A model generated the notes under the pieces. It was not told the DNA's origin. It saw only the letters and a program-made list of their open reading frames with translations, and searched no databases. A stretch of DNA of 64,000 nt from Bactrocera neohumeralis (Eukaryota > Arthropoda > Insecta > Diptera > Tephritidae). The first letter of the stretch is position 1, and each line of letters opens with the position of its first letter. A program made the translations under genes and the position numbers. Shown one piece after another: positions 11,599 through 25,067 of the stretch. Location of the stretch: contig NC_065921.1 in NCBI RefSeq assembly GCF_024586455.1, positions 90,456,061-90,520,060 of the forward strand, read 5' to 3'.

Positions 11599-11786
11599 AT
11601 GTGCTGAACACAATGAGCGCGACAGACTGCAAACGACATCTGTAAAATATTAAAGTACACACGTTCTTATGGATACAGTTATGTAGTTGTGCAGCTGCCT
11701 CAATAACTGTGTCCTTAAGAACTTGTGTATTTTAATATTTGACAGATGTCGTTTGCAGTCTGTCGCGCTTATTGTGTTCAGCACAT
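11599..11786. repeat. Foldback element with 84-bp inverted arms
   Basis: The arms 11599-11682 and 11703-11786 are reverse complements with few mismatches (both carry GACAGACTGCAAACGACATC or its complement). They flank a 20-bp loop that holds TGCAGCTGC. The structure would form a long hairpin. No transposase is inside, so it behaves like a short foldback or MITE-type element. No clear target-site duplication was identified. Confidence 0.88.
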
Positions 11787-12353
11787 CACAATCTATGTAT
11801 ATATGTACATATGTATGTTTCTTATGCAAGTAAAGCCCAAGTTGTATTTGAAAGTGTAAACACAATGACTGCGACGACTGCAGCAGCACGACAGTGAACT
11901 GAAAACGTCGTTGTTCATCTTACTACATGTACATTTTGAGAAGCAACAACAACACAATGGCCGGCATGTACAAAAAACAACGCAGTTGTCCATTTTGTGT
12001 GTACACAATTTCGTTGTGGCCATACTAATTCCTTTCACTTCAATGAAATTTTAATATTTTGTTCAAAGTGAAATTTTTTATGCAAAAAATAAGTAAATAG
12101 GTCAATATTTTTGCTTTAAATTATCAACTGTTATTACAAATGATATAATAAAGCTATAATATAGCTATTTTATGCTTTTATTTGTAAAATAACGTCAAGT
12201 TTGTTAGAGCTGTGAATAATTTTACATTTTACATATTAGTGGCATCACCACTCTACCTCCTCTTTCTATCTTCCATTCTACTGTCGTACTACTGTCGTTG
12301 GCAAAAATAGGAGGATATTGAAGTTATCGAGAACGACAACTGTCGGCCTGCAG

Positions 12354-12453
12354 TCGTGCAGCTGTCAAAATAACACTGCCCTTAAGAACGTGTGTATTTT
12401 AATATTTGACAGATGTAGTTTGCAGTCTGTCGCCGTTTATGTGTTCACCACAT
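12354..12453. repeat. Half copy of the 11.6-kb hairpin repeat
   Basis: About 100 bp repeat the loop (GTGCAGCTG) and the whole right arm of the 11599-11786 element in the same orientation, with substitutions (GATGTAGTTTGCAGTCTGTCG here against GATGTCGTTTGCAGTCTGTCG there). The left arm is absent. It shows that the sequence has moved or duplicated locally. Confidence 0.8.
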
Positions 12454-12875
12454 GAGAATAGTTTTGTTCACCTAACAATTGATTGTAACAAAGGTAGGGA
12501 AAGAGATAACTTGAGAAAAAAATAAGATACTTTGATGAGTATTTGTACTTATTTTCCTTGTCAAACTGAAACTTTTTAAAAAAGTGGGCGGGGCACCACT
12601 CGTGATAGGCTTAAGGAACATCTCACAAACTACTAAAGCTATTTTGACCAAAGAAGTTTTCTAGCACCTGCTTTACAAATATAAAAATATTCCGCAATTG
12701 TTAAAAGCTCAGCAACCACCAGCGCAAATTATAATATAAAGGATAACCTTTATATAAACTCATCTCAATCATTTTCATACATTCAAGCGTAATGGTGTCT
12801 ACATTTGATGTTTATTTTACCTCAAAGTCTTTATTCGAACAACTGATTCTATTTGAATACAATTTAATTTGAATA

Positions 12876-15179
12876 TTATCGTGTTGTTGGGACAGCATTC
12901 AAAAGGGATACGTCCAATTCAATGTCAAAATCATGTAGAGCATATAAGCTGTAATCTGTTTTAGGTTCAGTTGGTTTTGAACCGCCGGTAGTACTTTCCT
13001 CAACTTTTCGTTTAGCCGGTAGTATTGCCTGTGTCGGTTGAATGGTTGGTTCGCTTTTTTTCTCAACTGATTTGAAACCCATGCGTGGTTGAGTAATACG
13101 TCGCGTGAATGGATCAGAAATCTTTAAACCTTTATTAGCACGTGCTTCTTCCAAAATTGCTTTCTCAGCATCTTCAACATTTCGTTTTCGATTTCGATCA
13201 TTTATATATGATATTAAGCTAATGCTACTTGATCGCTTTTTATCGAGTTCTGATGCTCGACTTTCTAGCTCGTCAATTTGTTGACCTAAATCTTGAGCTA
13301 CATCATAATCTCCACGTAACATTGCAGCATCTCTTTCTTTCATTAGGCAGGTTTTTCTCATTGCGTAATTAGTGGGTCTATTTCTAAACCGATTTTTTTC
13401 CTCTATGATTTTTTCGACGTCTTCGTCCTTAAACTCATAATTAAGAGCTTCTTTGATATCTTTTTGTTTTCGCTCAATCATATCGATTGTTGGCATCGGA
13501 ACATTTTGTTGTGCACATATGTCACGCCATTTAGCATATTCAGTTTCGGTAAACTCTTGATTGGAAATGAACTCTAAACGAAATACACGTTCCTGAGTGC
13601 CGTGTTTAAGTTTTAAGCCTCGATTAGTCCGAGTTTTTCCAAGGCTATAAATTTTAGCAGTTTCCACCACACCAACTATTTCAGCCACCCTATAAACTGG
13701 TTTTTGACCGTTATTACCAATACTTATACGTACAAAACAATTCATAACTGTTCGCTCAAACATAGGAAGATTAATAAACCGTTCCATTTTGAATCTTGAC
13801 AGTCGCAACTTGTTTAATTCGTCTCGAGTGCTAATATATACTGGCTCTCTTATAGCGTCCTCTTCATCTTCCGATTCACTGGAAGATTTACTACTACTAG
13901 CTGAACGTGAACGCTTTTCGGAAGGCTTTTCGTCTTCTGTATCACTACTAGCTGAATCGTCGGAATAAATTTCGGAAGCCTTTAGCTTAACAGAAGACTT
14001 TCCTCCGGAGACTCCTTCTAGTTCTTCTTTTTCTTCCTCCTTATCGCGTTCAGCTTGACGCTTAGCCTCCTCTTCCTCTGGAATTGTTATTGCAATTGAA
14101 AATATATTTGTATTGAATTATATTTCCGATGATATGTAAAAATATACCTCGTTTTGCTTTTCCCTCGCGTTTAGCTTTTAACATTGCCATCGCGGTGCTA
14201 CGCTTATCGTCAGTCCTATTCATTTCAACGTTCTTCTTACGTTCTTTGGATCGTTCTTTATGATCTAAATTTTCTACAGTATTTTGGTCATCTGTTAAGA
14301 GTTTTTGATCAAGTAAGATCTCCTCGGTTATTGGTGATGGCAGTTCCAAATCTTGAGTAATAGTAGATATTACTATCTCTTCATTTGGCTCTTTTTCTAC
14401 AATTGGAATTATTTTTACTTCAGTATTTTCATCTTTATATTTCTGTTTCAATTTCTTGGACACGCTACTCTTCTTATTTTTTTGTTTATTAGGTTTTATA
14501 GCTTTTTCTCCCCGTCGCGCTAATTTAAGTTTGCGCTCAATTTCCCATCGGGTTTTCAATAAATCTCTCTGCTCGATACGTTTAAAAATCTCCGTTTCAC
14601 GTTCTTTTTCAGAAAGCCCATTTAGGCGCTTACGATCTTCTTCGTCTCCCATGAGGTTTTCATCATAACCATCATCAAATTCTGAATCTGAGCTAGTATC
14701 CGAACTTTCTTCGGAACTTGAATCGGAATCGCTTTCTTCTTTACCATCACTCTCCGAAACCTCTCCCTCTTCTCGGGGAATAAGTTCCTTCCCCAAAATA
14801 TCATTTTTTTTATTTTGACAGTCATTTTCTTCTTCTGAATCCGATGAATCTGATTCCTTGTTAACTTTTTTTATGCGTGTTTTTTTTGCAGCAGTGGAAG
14901 TACTTGCCCCCTGCGCCCAATCTGAGTCCGAATCAGATCCAGACAATGTTGCAGCTTTAACTTGAGTCGTGTTCGTTCTGGACTTCTTCTTTGCTAGAGA
15001 TAATAGCTCCTATAAAATGCAAAGAAATATTTAGAAACTTTATTTTCATTAGTATAAGATTTTTTTTATGATTTATATTTGTTTTTGTACTACTAAAACT
15101 CTACCGATTCAAGGTTAGATGCAGTATCGCTGCTATCATCGTCCGATTCTATTAAAGTTTGTTTTCGACGTTTACCCAT
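12876..15179 (-). CDS. Rtf1: Rtf1, Paf1-complex subunit with Plus3 domain
   Basis: Rtf1 acts with the Paf1 complex on elongating RNA polymerase II and promotes H2B ubiquitination. Exons, minus strand: 15105-15179, 14148-15009, 12876-14077; they join in frame to 712 residues. The first about 370 residues are low-complexity, with many SDSDS and EEE runs and lysine clusters. The Plus3 domain begins near residue 388 (EPVYISTRDELNKLRLSRFK) and continues through NLPMFERTVMNCFVRISIG and VYRVAEIVGVVETAKIY. It is followed by a helical, charged region (ERDAAMLRGDYDVAQDLGQQ). The start codon is the first ATG (MGKRRKQTLIESDD), typical of the family. It is divergent from icln, 0.8 kb away. Confidence 0.96.
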
Positions 15180-15981
15180 TTTTTATAAACTGTGACAAGA
15201 AAAAAAAACAAATGACGATAATAAAAGTATGAATACTATCCTCAAGTCAATTTTCTAGTGAGGAGAATTATGCTCTCAGTGTTCGAAATAATCGATAACT
15301 GCTGTATTGACTAAAGACATTGAATTTGTAGCTATGTGACCATTTTATACAACGTACAAACTCTTTGCGCAATGATATTCCATATTAAGCATAAAGATTT
15401 CTTGTTAATAAACTGATTCCGTTTTTACAGTAAGTCAAATTATTTTCAACGGCCATAATTTCGTAAGACATTTGTTATCTTATCATTATTCGGGAATTAG
15501 CATGTTCCAGCTATTGAAGTTTAAAAATTTGGAAAGATGAAATAAATTACGAATAAGATAAGTCGAGTCGTTAGTAACTTTAGTAGTCGTAAAAATAAGA
15601 GCAAATAATGTCGTCTATGGGCTTGTGTTAATGTAGGAATAATTTATTATAAAAATACAGTCAAATACATAAAAATGATATAATAATATCGGCAAATGTT
15701 TATTCATTGAAGTAGGAACGTAAAATGGATTTGTAAGATTTGTATGTCGAAAACATTTATTTCTAAAAAATAGATGTGTGCCGTGTATGGCTACTTTAAT
15801 TCGCATATATTTATGTCATGATAATTTTTCTTATAACTATTGCCTACCATAAACAATATTGCGTGTACTAAGATGATCGTGTTATTTCCTATTGTATGTG
15901 TAGACTGCAAGTAAAGTCTTGTAAATGCCGGTATTACAATTTTTATAGGTACGTAATTTTAAACAGAATTAATTTGAAGCA
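15180..15981. promoter_or_regulatory. Divergent promoter region, Rtf1 / icln
   Basis: 802 bp between two divergent start codons. One ATCGATA core at 15291-15297, about 112 bp upstream of the Rtf1 ATG, is similar to the fly DRE promoter motif TATCGATA common in housekeeping genes. This is a motif match only. No repeat or RNA gene is seen. Confidence 0.35.
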
Positions 15982-16760
15982 ATGGCTTTAATTGCGCATA
16001 TAAATCCACCTGAAGATGGTCTAATTTACACTGCTAATAATACCAAGTTAAAAATTGGAGAAAAAATTGTTGGAAAAGGAACATTATATATAAGCCAAAA
16101 GTAAGTAGTGAAACAAATTTTCATATTGAACAATAAGTATATGTATGCATATTTGTATTTATTAGTTCATTAGGATGGCAAGCTGAAAATATGAGCGAAG
16201 GTATTTCCATACTATGGAAACAAATCAGCGTACATGGGATATCCTCAATACCATGCAAATGTATATATTTTATGTTAGATCATAATCTTGAATGGCGAGG
16301 TGTATACGATAAAGACACGAGGGCGTCTGTTCGAAATATTAATCTGAATGGTAATGTAGATGCCGCAGAAGTTGCCCACCAGATAAATGGAGAAATTATT
16401 GCCATGGAACAACAATTAGATGATGAAAGAAATGTGGATGTAGATGAAGGGAATGTTACAGATGATGAAGGCGATATCACTGATGACCATTTGACTGAGT
16501 GTTGGATTCTTCCAGATGACGTGAATACTGTTGATATCATATTTCAGGCAATGACTGAGTGCCAAGCCCTTCATCCAGATTCTGCTGACAGTCTTTCTGA
16601 AGAAAGTGATTTTATGGATGATGATGATGATGACGGGAATAATCTTGAAAATGGCCCCGTACTTGTTGGAAATGGTGCAAGAGATGACGCTGAAGATGCA
16701 CAAGGTGGTATACGTAATTTAAATTTAAATGATGAGCGTTTTGCTGATGCAGATGAGTAG
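15982..16760 (+). CDS. icln: pICln, methylosome chaperone subunit
   Basis: pICln works with PRMT5 to methylate Sm proteins and chaperones their assembly into snRNPs. Exons 15982-16100 and 16166-16760 join in frame to 237 residues, the family length. The PH-like fold is readable: GEKIVGKGTLYIS, then SLGWQAENMSEGISILWKQI and HGISSIPCKCIYFML. The second half is highly acidic (MDDDDDDGNN, TDDEGDITDD), and the C-terminal acidic ADADE follows LNLNDERF. It converges on RNase H2C with stop codons only about 80 bp apart. Confidence 0.95.
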
Positions 16761-16840
16761 ACACTACTTTTCATAAATAAAACTAAGTTATAGAGTAAAC
16801 TAATTTTTTATTAAATGTTGTTATATAGTGTTTTTTCTTT

Positions 16841-17328
16841 TTATATTTTCCGCCTTTTTTCAATTTCAATTTGGATATCCGTTTCAGATACTGGTTCAGA
16901 GAACTATAATAAACAAAATTTGAATATGCGATTAATTTTTTTTTGTTTAAATTTACCTCTTTGGATATGTTGAACAAATATAAAGCCTGTTTGTAAGCAT
17001 CTCCATTGCTTGGTATTTTATCATAATTCCAATAATAAAAATTACTGAAACTACCAGTCACATATATATTCCGCGATTTTTCAGTATTTGAAAACTCAGT
17101 TTCTTGTAAAACATATGAGCTATGAGTTGTTGGTATTTTAACAATTTCTCCATTTAGCGGGAAACCACGAATAGCATTTGTTAATAAGTTACCTTGGCCT
17201 ACCCGTGTATACGAACTGAAATACTTTGATACATCTGTACTCCCATCTCCATTTATTTTAGCTGGAAGATAATGTACTTCCAGATTCCTACTTTCAGCAT
17301 CACCACGAACTTTTAAAGAAATAGACAT
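16841..17328 (-). CDS. RNASEH2C: RNase H2 non-catalytic subunit C
   Basis: Subunit C scaffolds the trimeric RNase H2, which removes ribonucleotides from DNA and degrades RNA:DNA hybrids. Exon 1 is 16957-17328 and exon 2 is 16841-16903, joined in phase 0, for 144 residues, close to the family length. Matching blocks are VHYLPAKINGDG, the FPLNGEIVKIPTTHSSYVL strand pair, the FSNFYYWNYDKIPSNGDAY segment (family: F-x-x-W with a following IP-D) and a short charged tail. Reading through the exon 1 donor would add a Lys/Tyr-rich tail ending at 16783, which I reject as intronic. RNASEH2C is the human symbol, used because I do not recall a fly one. Confidence 0.88.
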
Positions 17329-19776
17329 CTTGAGGCAATGAATCCTAGTTTAAATATGGATAATACTATAACAAGATGTAAGGCTATTCTCTTTTGTTTG
17401 TTGAGAGAGCCCATGATCTCTTGGTTGAGGTTGGCAACTCTGTCGCTTTATTGGTATTGAACAGATGATAGACTAGCAAAAAGACAAGCTACCACTAATG
17501 GCCCATTCACATGCAACTTTCCTCGCTTTGAGTGACAATTCATACTTAACAACGAACGCAGTGATAATATCAAATACGTATATATATATATATTAATTAC
17601 ACAGCTCAGGAAAAGAAGTGATAATCATATTTAAGTTGTTTAAAGCATAGAATTTTTTTTGTAACAATTGTCACAGCTTAAACCGAAGAAAGTAACGGTA
17701 AATCATTGACGTAATCTTGTATTATATGATTCTTGGTCACATCTATTCCGGATATATTCACAGTTGTTAATATCAAAAAATTCAATATTTAATTTGATAC
17801 ATAATAATTCAGGTTTAATAGGTCTTCTGCTATAATCTAAAATATATTATATAACCTATTGGTTAAATCACCGGTTAATTACCTAAAGCGCTACCAGGGA
17901 TTTCTGTTGTACATTTTTAATGAGGTATCGTTATACTTTCTTGTACAAGCTCAAGCCCATCTTGTTGTTGTTACTTCTCTATGTAAAAGGAGAGCAAATA
18001 TAGCGATCATAGAAACGGCGTATTTAAGACAGGTAATAATAATTAAATATATTTCAAGGTATTTGTTTTACTTAATAATGGTACCATGGCATGTTTACCA
18101 TATTTCTTGTCTGTTTATACTAAGCTTCTTCGTCTTTCAAAAAGATTCACAATAAATACAAATGAATTCACCACGAAAGTCATGGTATAAACGAAGAACG
18201 ATAAGGAATTGCTCAACAAAGATGGCGTTTTCCACTTTGCGAGATTTTGCACTTGCTCTAATAAGTAGTAATTAAATTTGTAGTAAAGTGATTGATTAGT
18301 GATTTAAATTTATGTCGCGGTGATTCAATAAAAACCCTGTTATTGTCTTCAAAACGTAAAAGTTATAAAAAAAGCTAACATCTAAAAGGCACAAATATAT
18401 GGAATCGAAAAGGATAGAACTTGCAAATGCACACACACATACGCGATGGAATCACAGTAAAAAGTTATTGTATTAATTGTAAAATGTAATAAAATAACGC
18501 TTAACATTTTACACGTAAATTGAACATACTCGTGTTAATCTGTAGTTCAAATTTCTGAAAAAAGTCCTTATATATACCTTATTATAAGATTTACGCAGAC
18601 AAAAAATAAGACCAAACAGTTTTCATTCATTTGCACATAAATTCATTTTAACATAGTATGTGTAATTGGTATGTTTGTATAGATATAAAGGTAAATTCGG
18701 TATTAATGATCGGTTGGTAATTGATAATTCCGTATCAGAGATATACATATAGTCTTACCAGATAAAAATTCGAAATTGTGAAGATTGTGGAACAGGTCCT
18801 AACTATGAGAAATTCAAGAAACATATGGTAATTTGAAATACGATACCCAGTGAAGACATACTAAAGAATTTAGTCATAATGTAAATCCTTTAAATATTGT
18901 GTACATAGTATTAAATTTTTTACTTCAGAACGCATGATTGTGTGGTAATTTATAACGAAAAATTTATGGTTCATATATAAAGAGGGTATTTGTCCCAAGA
19001 AGGTCGGTTTTAAGTAACCGGAACAGAACTGGACTGTCAATTAGGCACCATTTCTCGATATTACTTCAGGAATATTTTCTGCCGCTACAACAACAACGTA
19101 TGTATGAGGTTTTTACTTTATGCTTGTATTCTTTTGTATAATTCAGATAAATTATTTTTAAAAAGGCCTCGTAATACAAAATTAAGGTATAAAGAAACCT
19201 AAAGTGAACTAGAAACTAGATCGACGTATGGGTTGATATTAATGTATAGTTTATTGCTGTCGCAGTTTTACTGTTTTGAAGATTGTTTTATGCTAGTGGA
19301 CTGTCTTTAGTTTAATATAGCTATTTATTTACAATTAAAATTTGTTTAATTCTTTAGCAAATTAGGTATTTTGCACATAATTATATAAAAAAATAAAACA
19401 AAACAAATTTTTTATATATTGAAATTGATAATATTTAAATTTCATAAATACAGATTTATTTTATAAATCTCACATTATACTAGTGTCTGTTCATATATAT
19501 GTACATAAATTACAATACATAAGACATATAAAATTGTGTCCTACAATATAAAATTTTTTATACAGTATATAATGAATTAAAATAAAATAATTAGATTTTC
19601 AAATTGAAAAGTATTTTCAAAAAAATAAAGATTTACTTTCTAAGTTTTTTCATTATAGAAGTTTCTGTTCATATCTACATAAATACATTATATAGAACGT
19701 GTAAATATTGTGCCCTATAATATAATTTAAAGTGCGCATTGCTTTTGAAACTAGAAGGCTTTTACCAACACAGAAT
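17329..19776. other. Upstream region of Smurf
   Basis: 2.4 kb between the RNase H2C start and the first Smurf coding exon. It is AT-rich with TA-type microsatellites (17579-17594). It must contain the Smurf promoter and probably 5' UTR exon(s), which I cannot place. A 98-codon frame at 17859 has no family features. Confidence 0.5.
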
Positions 19777-22700
19777 ATGAATAAATTAGATTATCCCCGC
19801 CGTAATGGAGCACACAAAGTGCGAATAACAAGTAAGTTTTTAAATTATAATGAATGTGGATTACAATTGATATGTGTAATTTTTATTTCAGTATTGTGTG
19901 CGCGAAACTTGGCTCGTAAGGATTTATTTAGTAAGTATTAATACTTTTATTGCAATATCAGTAGTCCTTTCTAAATTTACTATCACTTGTTAACCAAAAT
20001 TTCGGACAAATTATATATTGTATTCAAAAACGTGCAGGCATGGTATATTGATGTGGAATATGATTTTGGTGATAGATCTCTTCACATTTTTAAAAGAACT
20101 ATCTACTAAAATTTAATTGTGGAAACATTATGGATACAATAAGATCGTGTGATTGATTTTCCAACTAGATTTTGATAAATTTTGTAAATAGTTGTAATGT
20201 CACTATATATTGATTTTGCTTTCTGAAGCGCAATTAATCTTGCATAAAATGCAAATTGAAACCATAATAAATAATTTCTTAAGATGGACGATACGGGATG
20301 TACTACACTAATGAACTGAATTCAAATAGTTAGATGGATATTTAATAAATAGATTAAAAAAATATCAGATCATGTAAAATTGTCAACATATAAAATTTTC
20401 AATTGATCTCCATTCTATTCCTCTATAAAGTAATTAGCGACAGTCGGATTAAGGAAAACAGAACGGACACTGAATTTTTCCGGCCAAGATGTGTTAACGC
20501 AACTACATTCCTCACAATTATTTAGGTATTCTACTCTATAAATAAGAACTATTACAAAAAAATACAAGGGCAGCATATTCATTGGTATATTCACTTAATA
20601 GCTTTTCATGCTAGGTAGGTACATACAAATTCAATGAACATGCTGCGACAATTCCACGACTTTTAAGAGTTGCACTCACAATTCATAAGTTTACACAACT
20701 CGTACATAGGTGTAGGCACAACAAGCAGTGTAAAATTTTGAAATTTCATTTGGAGTTATTGATAACATTAATTTCAAAACCAAAGGATAATGAAAGCTGC
20801 GATATTCAATTAAATGTATCTTCTCAATAGACCATAATAAATTTCAATGTTTATTTAAAAAAAGTGATTGAACAAAAATGCTTAAGAACGTCCTTTAAAT
20901 TCGTTAATTTTTCGTTTTCTTTTACAAGTACACTTTACCAACTCTCTGTGATGAATCTGAAAAAAATTATGCTATTCATCTACTTAATCTCATGATATGT
21001 TTAAACTTAGTTTTTTTTTTTTAAACGTAGTTTTATCACAATGATGTGGCAGAGTTACAGGTTTTTATCTTCGAAAGTTAAAACAACGTCGGTAATCATT
21101 TGAGTTCTTTCTAAGAAGAAGTTAAATATGCTTTTAGCCCAGTTAACTGCTGAATGCTTAAAGAACATAAGACATGCAGAGTGAAGTGTTAAACTGTAAG
21201 ATTTATGTACAGATTCAAGATTTCGATTTTAAATACGATTTATATAATGGATTTTTTATGTCTTTTCTCTCAGGACTTCCAGACCCATTCGCTAAAGTAC
21301 AGGTCGATGGTACAGCACAAATATATACTACGGATGTTAGCAAGTCAACTTTAGATCCTAAATGGAATGCACACTACGACCTTTTTATTGGTAGTAACGA
21401 TGCTGTTACTATTACAGTTTGGAATCAGCGGAAAATACATAAAGCTAGTGGATTCCTTGGTTGTGTACGCATACCTGCAGATTCAATACAGAAGTTGAAA
21501 GGAATGGGATGTACGTCAATACATATTTGAATAGGAATTTTTAATAAATGGTGTATATATCCTTCTTTAGTTACGCGGTTAAATTTGGGAAAACTTTCTC
21601 CTGAGGATGATGATATGGTGCGTGGACAGATTATAATTGCCTTATTGTCAAAAGATGGTCCATGTGGGGGCAACCCTTTGGCGGTGGTGGGTCCCAGTGG
21701 AGATGTTCGTGGCCCATCGGAAGGAGATTCTTCTGAAGATAATTTACCAGAAGGCTGGGAAGAACGTCGCGCTGGTAATGGCCGCGTATATTATGTAAAT
21801 CATGCTACAAAATCTACGCAATGGGATAGACCTAGTATGCGCTGTCGTCAACGGCCAAGGGTCCAAAATATTGAAGGTACTAATGTGCGACATCCCGCCG
21901 GACCAACTCGATCGAACACTTGTACAAATCTTCTTAACGGAGAAAATAGTTGCAGTTCTGAGAGAAATGGAGCCGAAGCATCTGACGAAAGGCGTCATTC
22001 TACGGAAGTGCTACCATGTTCGAACGTGGGTTGTAGCAGTATTATCAGTAATGTCAACGCAAACGTTAACATCCAAATAGGCAAGGAGAATTGTAGTCCA
22101 AAGTGTGTGGAAAATGATGATAGTTTGACAGTCGCGGTATCCAATATAAGAAAACCAAATCAGCAGGTACGCGGCAATAATCAACAAAATCAAAATTCTA
22201 TTGGTGCTACTACACAAGCAGCTGCGCAGATGCGTGTAAGTGATTATAATAATGCTTCGACAACAGTTTCTACGATAGATACTCCAGCGGTTGGCACAAC
22301 TACGACAACAACCGCTACCGCTTCTATTATGTTTACATCGGGTAACATTTCAAATGGAGAAGCGGGTAACAATAGCCACAGTAGGAAGCTAGCAACAATT
22401 TCAAATGGCCAACAAGCGGGGCATTTATTTAATGAGCAGCTTTCCTCAGAATCTGCTGACGGATCTCTGGTATTAGGTACGCCACAGCGTCCGAATAATC
22501 CAAATCAGGTAATTATAAATACCATACCCTTTTTGAATTAATACTAAAGTACTATGTATATGATTTATTTAGGCAAACGGTAATGCTGGTAGTACAAACG
22601 GATCGAATGCCACTCAATTACATATTAATGGTTGGAGTCCCGAAAGTAATGACCATCTCTCTTCATCTACATCTACTAGCATATTATTGAGCCCTAACTC

Positions 22701-25067
22701 AGGAAATGGCAATACTGTGGCTACTGGCGGTATTACTGGGTCAAATATCAGTCAGAGCCCCAACGCAAACTCGAACTCACAAAGTTCAAAGCAGACTAGT
22801 ACTACAACATCAAATGGCAATCATCGGGATAGAGAACATGACCGTGATAGAGAGCGTGAAAGGGATATACGAAATGGTAGTGTACCATCTTCTTCAAATA
22901 CAGGAGTTCCAGGAACAACTGTTTGTAATCAACGTTCTCAGCGACGTCCTGCAAGAGGAACTGAAGAGCCATCACGTCGCCGTTCATCGCGAAGCACGCG
23001 CGCTTCCAGCAACAGCGGTGGTGGAAGTAATCGATATGCCATTTGTAGTAATAGCGGCACAAATCCAATAGTACGTCCATTAATGGACCTTCCAACGGGT
23101 TATGAGATGCGAACTACTCAACAAGGTCAAGTATACTTTTTCCACACTCCTACTGGTGTATCGACATGGCATGATCCACGTATACCTCGTGATTTTGACA
23201 CACAACATCTAACACTTGATGCAATCGGACCTCTTCCAAGTGGTTGGGAGCAACGAAAAACTGCTTCTGGGAGAGTGTACTTTGTAGATCACAATAATCG
23301 GACAACACAGTTTACTGATCCCCGATTTAATTGTAATATTCTCCAAATGATACGGCGCGGCGCACTATCTAATACCGGAAATTGTCCCAGTGCAGCGAAT
23401 AATTTGGTTTCTACGGGTAATGGGAGTATCGTGCAGCAGCTTTCTCCAGCAGCCTCGCATCCGTTGTCAAGTGGGAATAGCGGTTCAACAAGTGGTAATA
23501 CTGGTGCATCCCATCGTATAGCTAATAACACAAGTACACCGCCCGCAGACCTGCCGCAAGGTCTTTTAGAAGGTTCTGAACTGCTTCCCAAATATCGGCG
23601 GGATTTAGTTAGTAAAATGCGCGCTCTGCGCACCGACTTGCAGACACTGCAACCACAGTCCGGTCACTGTCGTCTTGAAGTGTCACGTAACGAAATATTT
23701 GAAGAGAGTTACAGACTGATTATGAAAATGCGACCTAAGGACATGCGTAAACGCTTAATGGTAAAATTCAAAGGAGAAGAAGGCCTTGATTACGGTGGAG
23801 TTGCGCGTGAGTGGCTTCATTTATTATCGCGTGAAATGCTTAATCCCCAATATGGATTGTTTCAATATTCACGTGATGATCACTATACGTTGCAAATTAA
23901 TCCAGACTCGGGTAAGTAATGCCTTGCATTGACAATCTTTGAAATATTCAAATTGGTTATTTAAATTAATATAGCAAAGAATATTTATTTTAACTTTTTA
24001 TTGTCAAATTCTTATCTATTTTATGTGTTTTAGGTGTTAATCCAGACCACTTATCGTATTTCCACTTCGTTGGTCGCATTCTAGGGATAGCTGTATTTCA
24101 TGGACACTGCTTAGATGGTGGCTTTACAACACCATTTTATAAGCAACTTCTTAATAAACCGATAACTTTAAATGATATAGAAGGTGTTGATCCAGAGTTG
24201 CATCGTAGTCTAACTTGGATGCTGTAAGTCACTCAAATAGATGCAATTCCAAAATTAACAATATATCTAATTATAGTGAGAATAATATAACGGGAATTAT
24301 AGACTCCACATTTAGTGTTGAGAACAATAGTTTTGGCGCATTGGTAGTTCATGAATTAAAGCCGCTAGGTGCCTCAATATCAGTAACAGAGGATAATAAG
24401 CGCGAATATGTTAAACTTTATGTAAATTACAGATTTATGCGAGGTATAGAGCAACAATTTCTGGCGTTACAGAAAGGTTAATATATACCTATAAACTATT
24501 CAAATGTGCGTACTTATGACATCTCCCGTTTTATTTGGTAGGTTTTTGTGAACTTATTCCAGGTCAGCTTTTGAGACCTTTTGATGAGCGTGAATTAGAA
24601 TTAGTAATTGGCGGAATTTCTAGCATTGATGTTAATGACTGGCGCGTCAATACAAGACTGAAACACTGTACACCAGAAACGCAACAAGTGATATGGTTCT
24701 GGCAGGTAATAGTTAATGATTTTCTTCATTAATTTATTTAATTGCTAATTGCTTATATATACATATTTTTTTTATCTTTGAGGTGGTGGAATCTTACTCT
24801 TCAGAAATGCGTGCACGTCTTTTGCAATTTGTAACTGGTTCATCAAGGGTGCCATTGCAAGGTTTTCGAGCATTGCAAGGTTCAACTGGAGCGGTAGGCC
24901 CACGGTTATTTACTATACACCTAACTACAGATGTGCCCACTCAAAATTTGCCAAAGGCACATACTTGCTTCAATCGCATTGATTTACCGCCTTATGAAAC
25001 ATACCAGTTGCTTTGCGATAAGTTGACGCAGGCTGTGGAAGAAACTTGTGGATTTGCTGTAGAATAG
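19777..25067 (+). CDS. Smurf: Smurf E3 ubiquitin ligase (C2-WW-HECT)
   Basis: Smurf (also called lack in flies) ubiquitinates Mad and other targets to limit BMP/Dpp signalling. Nine exons: 19777-19831, 19892-19930, 21274-21510, 21571-22508, 22573-23911, 24034-24223, 24277-24476, 24542-24705, 24783-25067; all joins keep frame, giving 1148 residues. The C2 domain covers about 12-140 (VRITILCARNLARKDLF, LPDPFAKVQVDG). WW1 starts near 169 (LPEGWEERRAGNGRVYYVNH), WW2 near 596 and WW3 near 644. WW2 is atypical, with LPTGYEMR in place of the first tryptophan. A long Ser/Asn/Thr-rich linker (about 230-590) separates WW1 from WW2. The HECT domain fills the last about 380 residues. Catalytic cysteine is in HTCFNR, residue about 1116, 33 from the end as in the family. 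Intron 2 is 1.3 kb; the others are short. Confidence 0.97.

Larger units (their letters stand above)
11065..12875. other. Gene-free region with inverted-repeat elements
   Basis: 1.8 kb between the starts of fibrillarin and the 3' end of Rtf1. It holds the 84-bp-arm hairpin at 11599-11786, a half copy at 12354-12453, and at 12530-12720 a segment (AAAAAGTGGGCGGGGCACCA) resembling dispersed dipteran repeat DNA. Short frames here run through the repeats and are not genes. Confidence 0.6.

Noticed and set aside
16783..16956. Extension of RNase H2C through its exon 1 donor
   Set aside because: The extension is Lys/Tyr-rich and unlike the family, whereas splicing to 16841-16903 gives a normal acidic-basic tail and expected length.
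17859..18155. 98-codon plus-strand ORF upstream of Smurf
   Set aside because: It is hydrophobic and low-complexity, lacks any motif, and starts at a non-ATG codon. AT-rich DNA gives such frames by chance. A 5' UTR exon could still overlap it.
21174..21273. Smurf frame extension upstream of the third exon
   Set aside because: The open frame before 21274 is intronic. The acceptor CTCTCAG at 21267-21273 restores the conserved DLFRLPDPFAK junction with exon 2.
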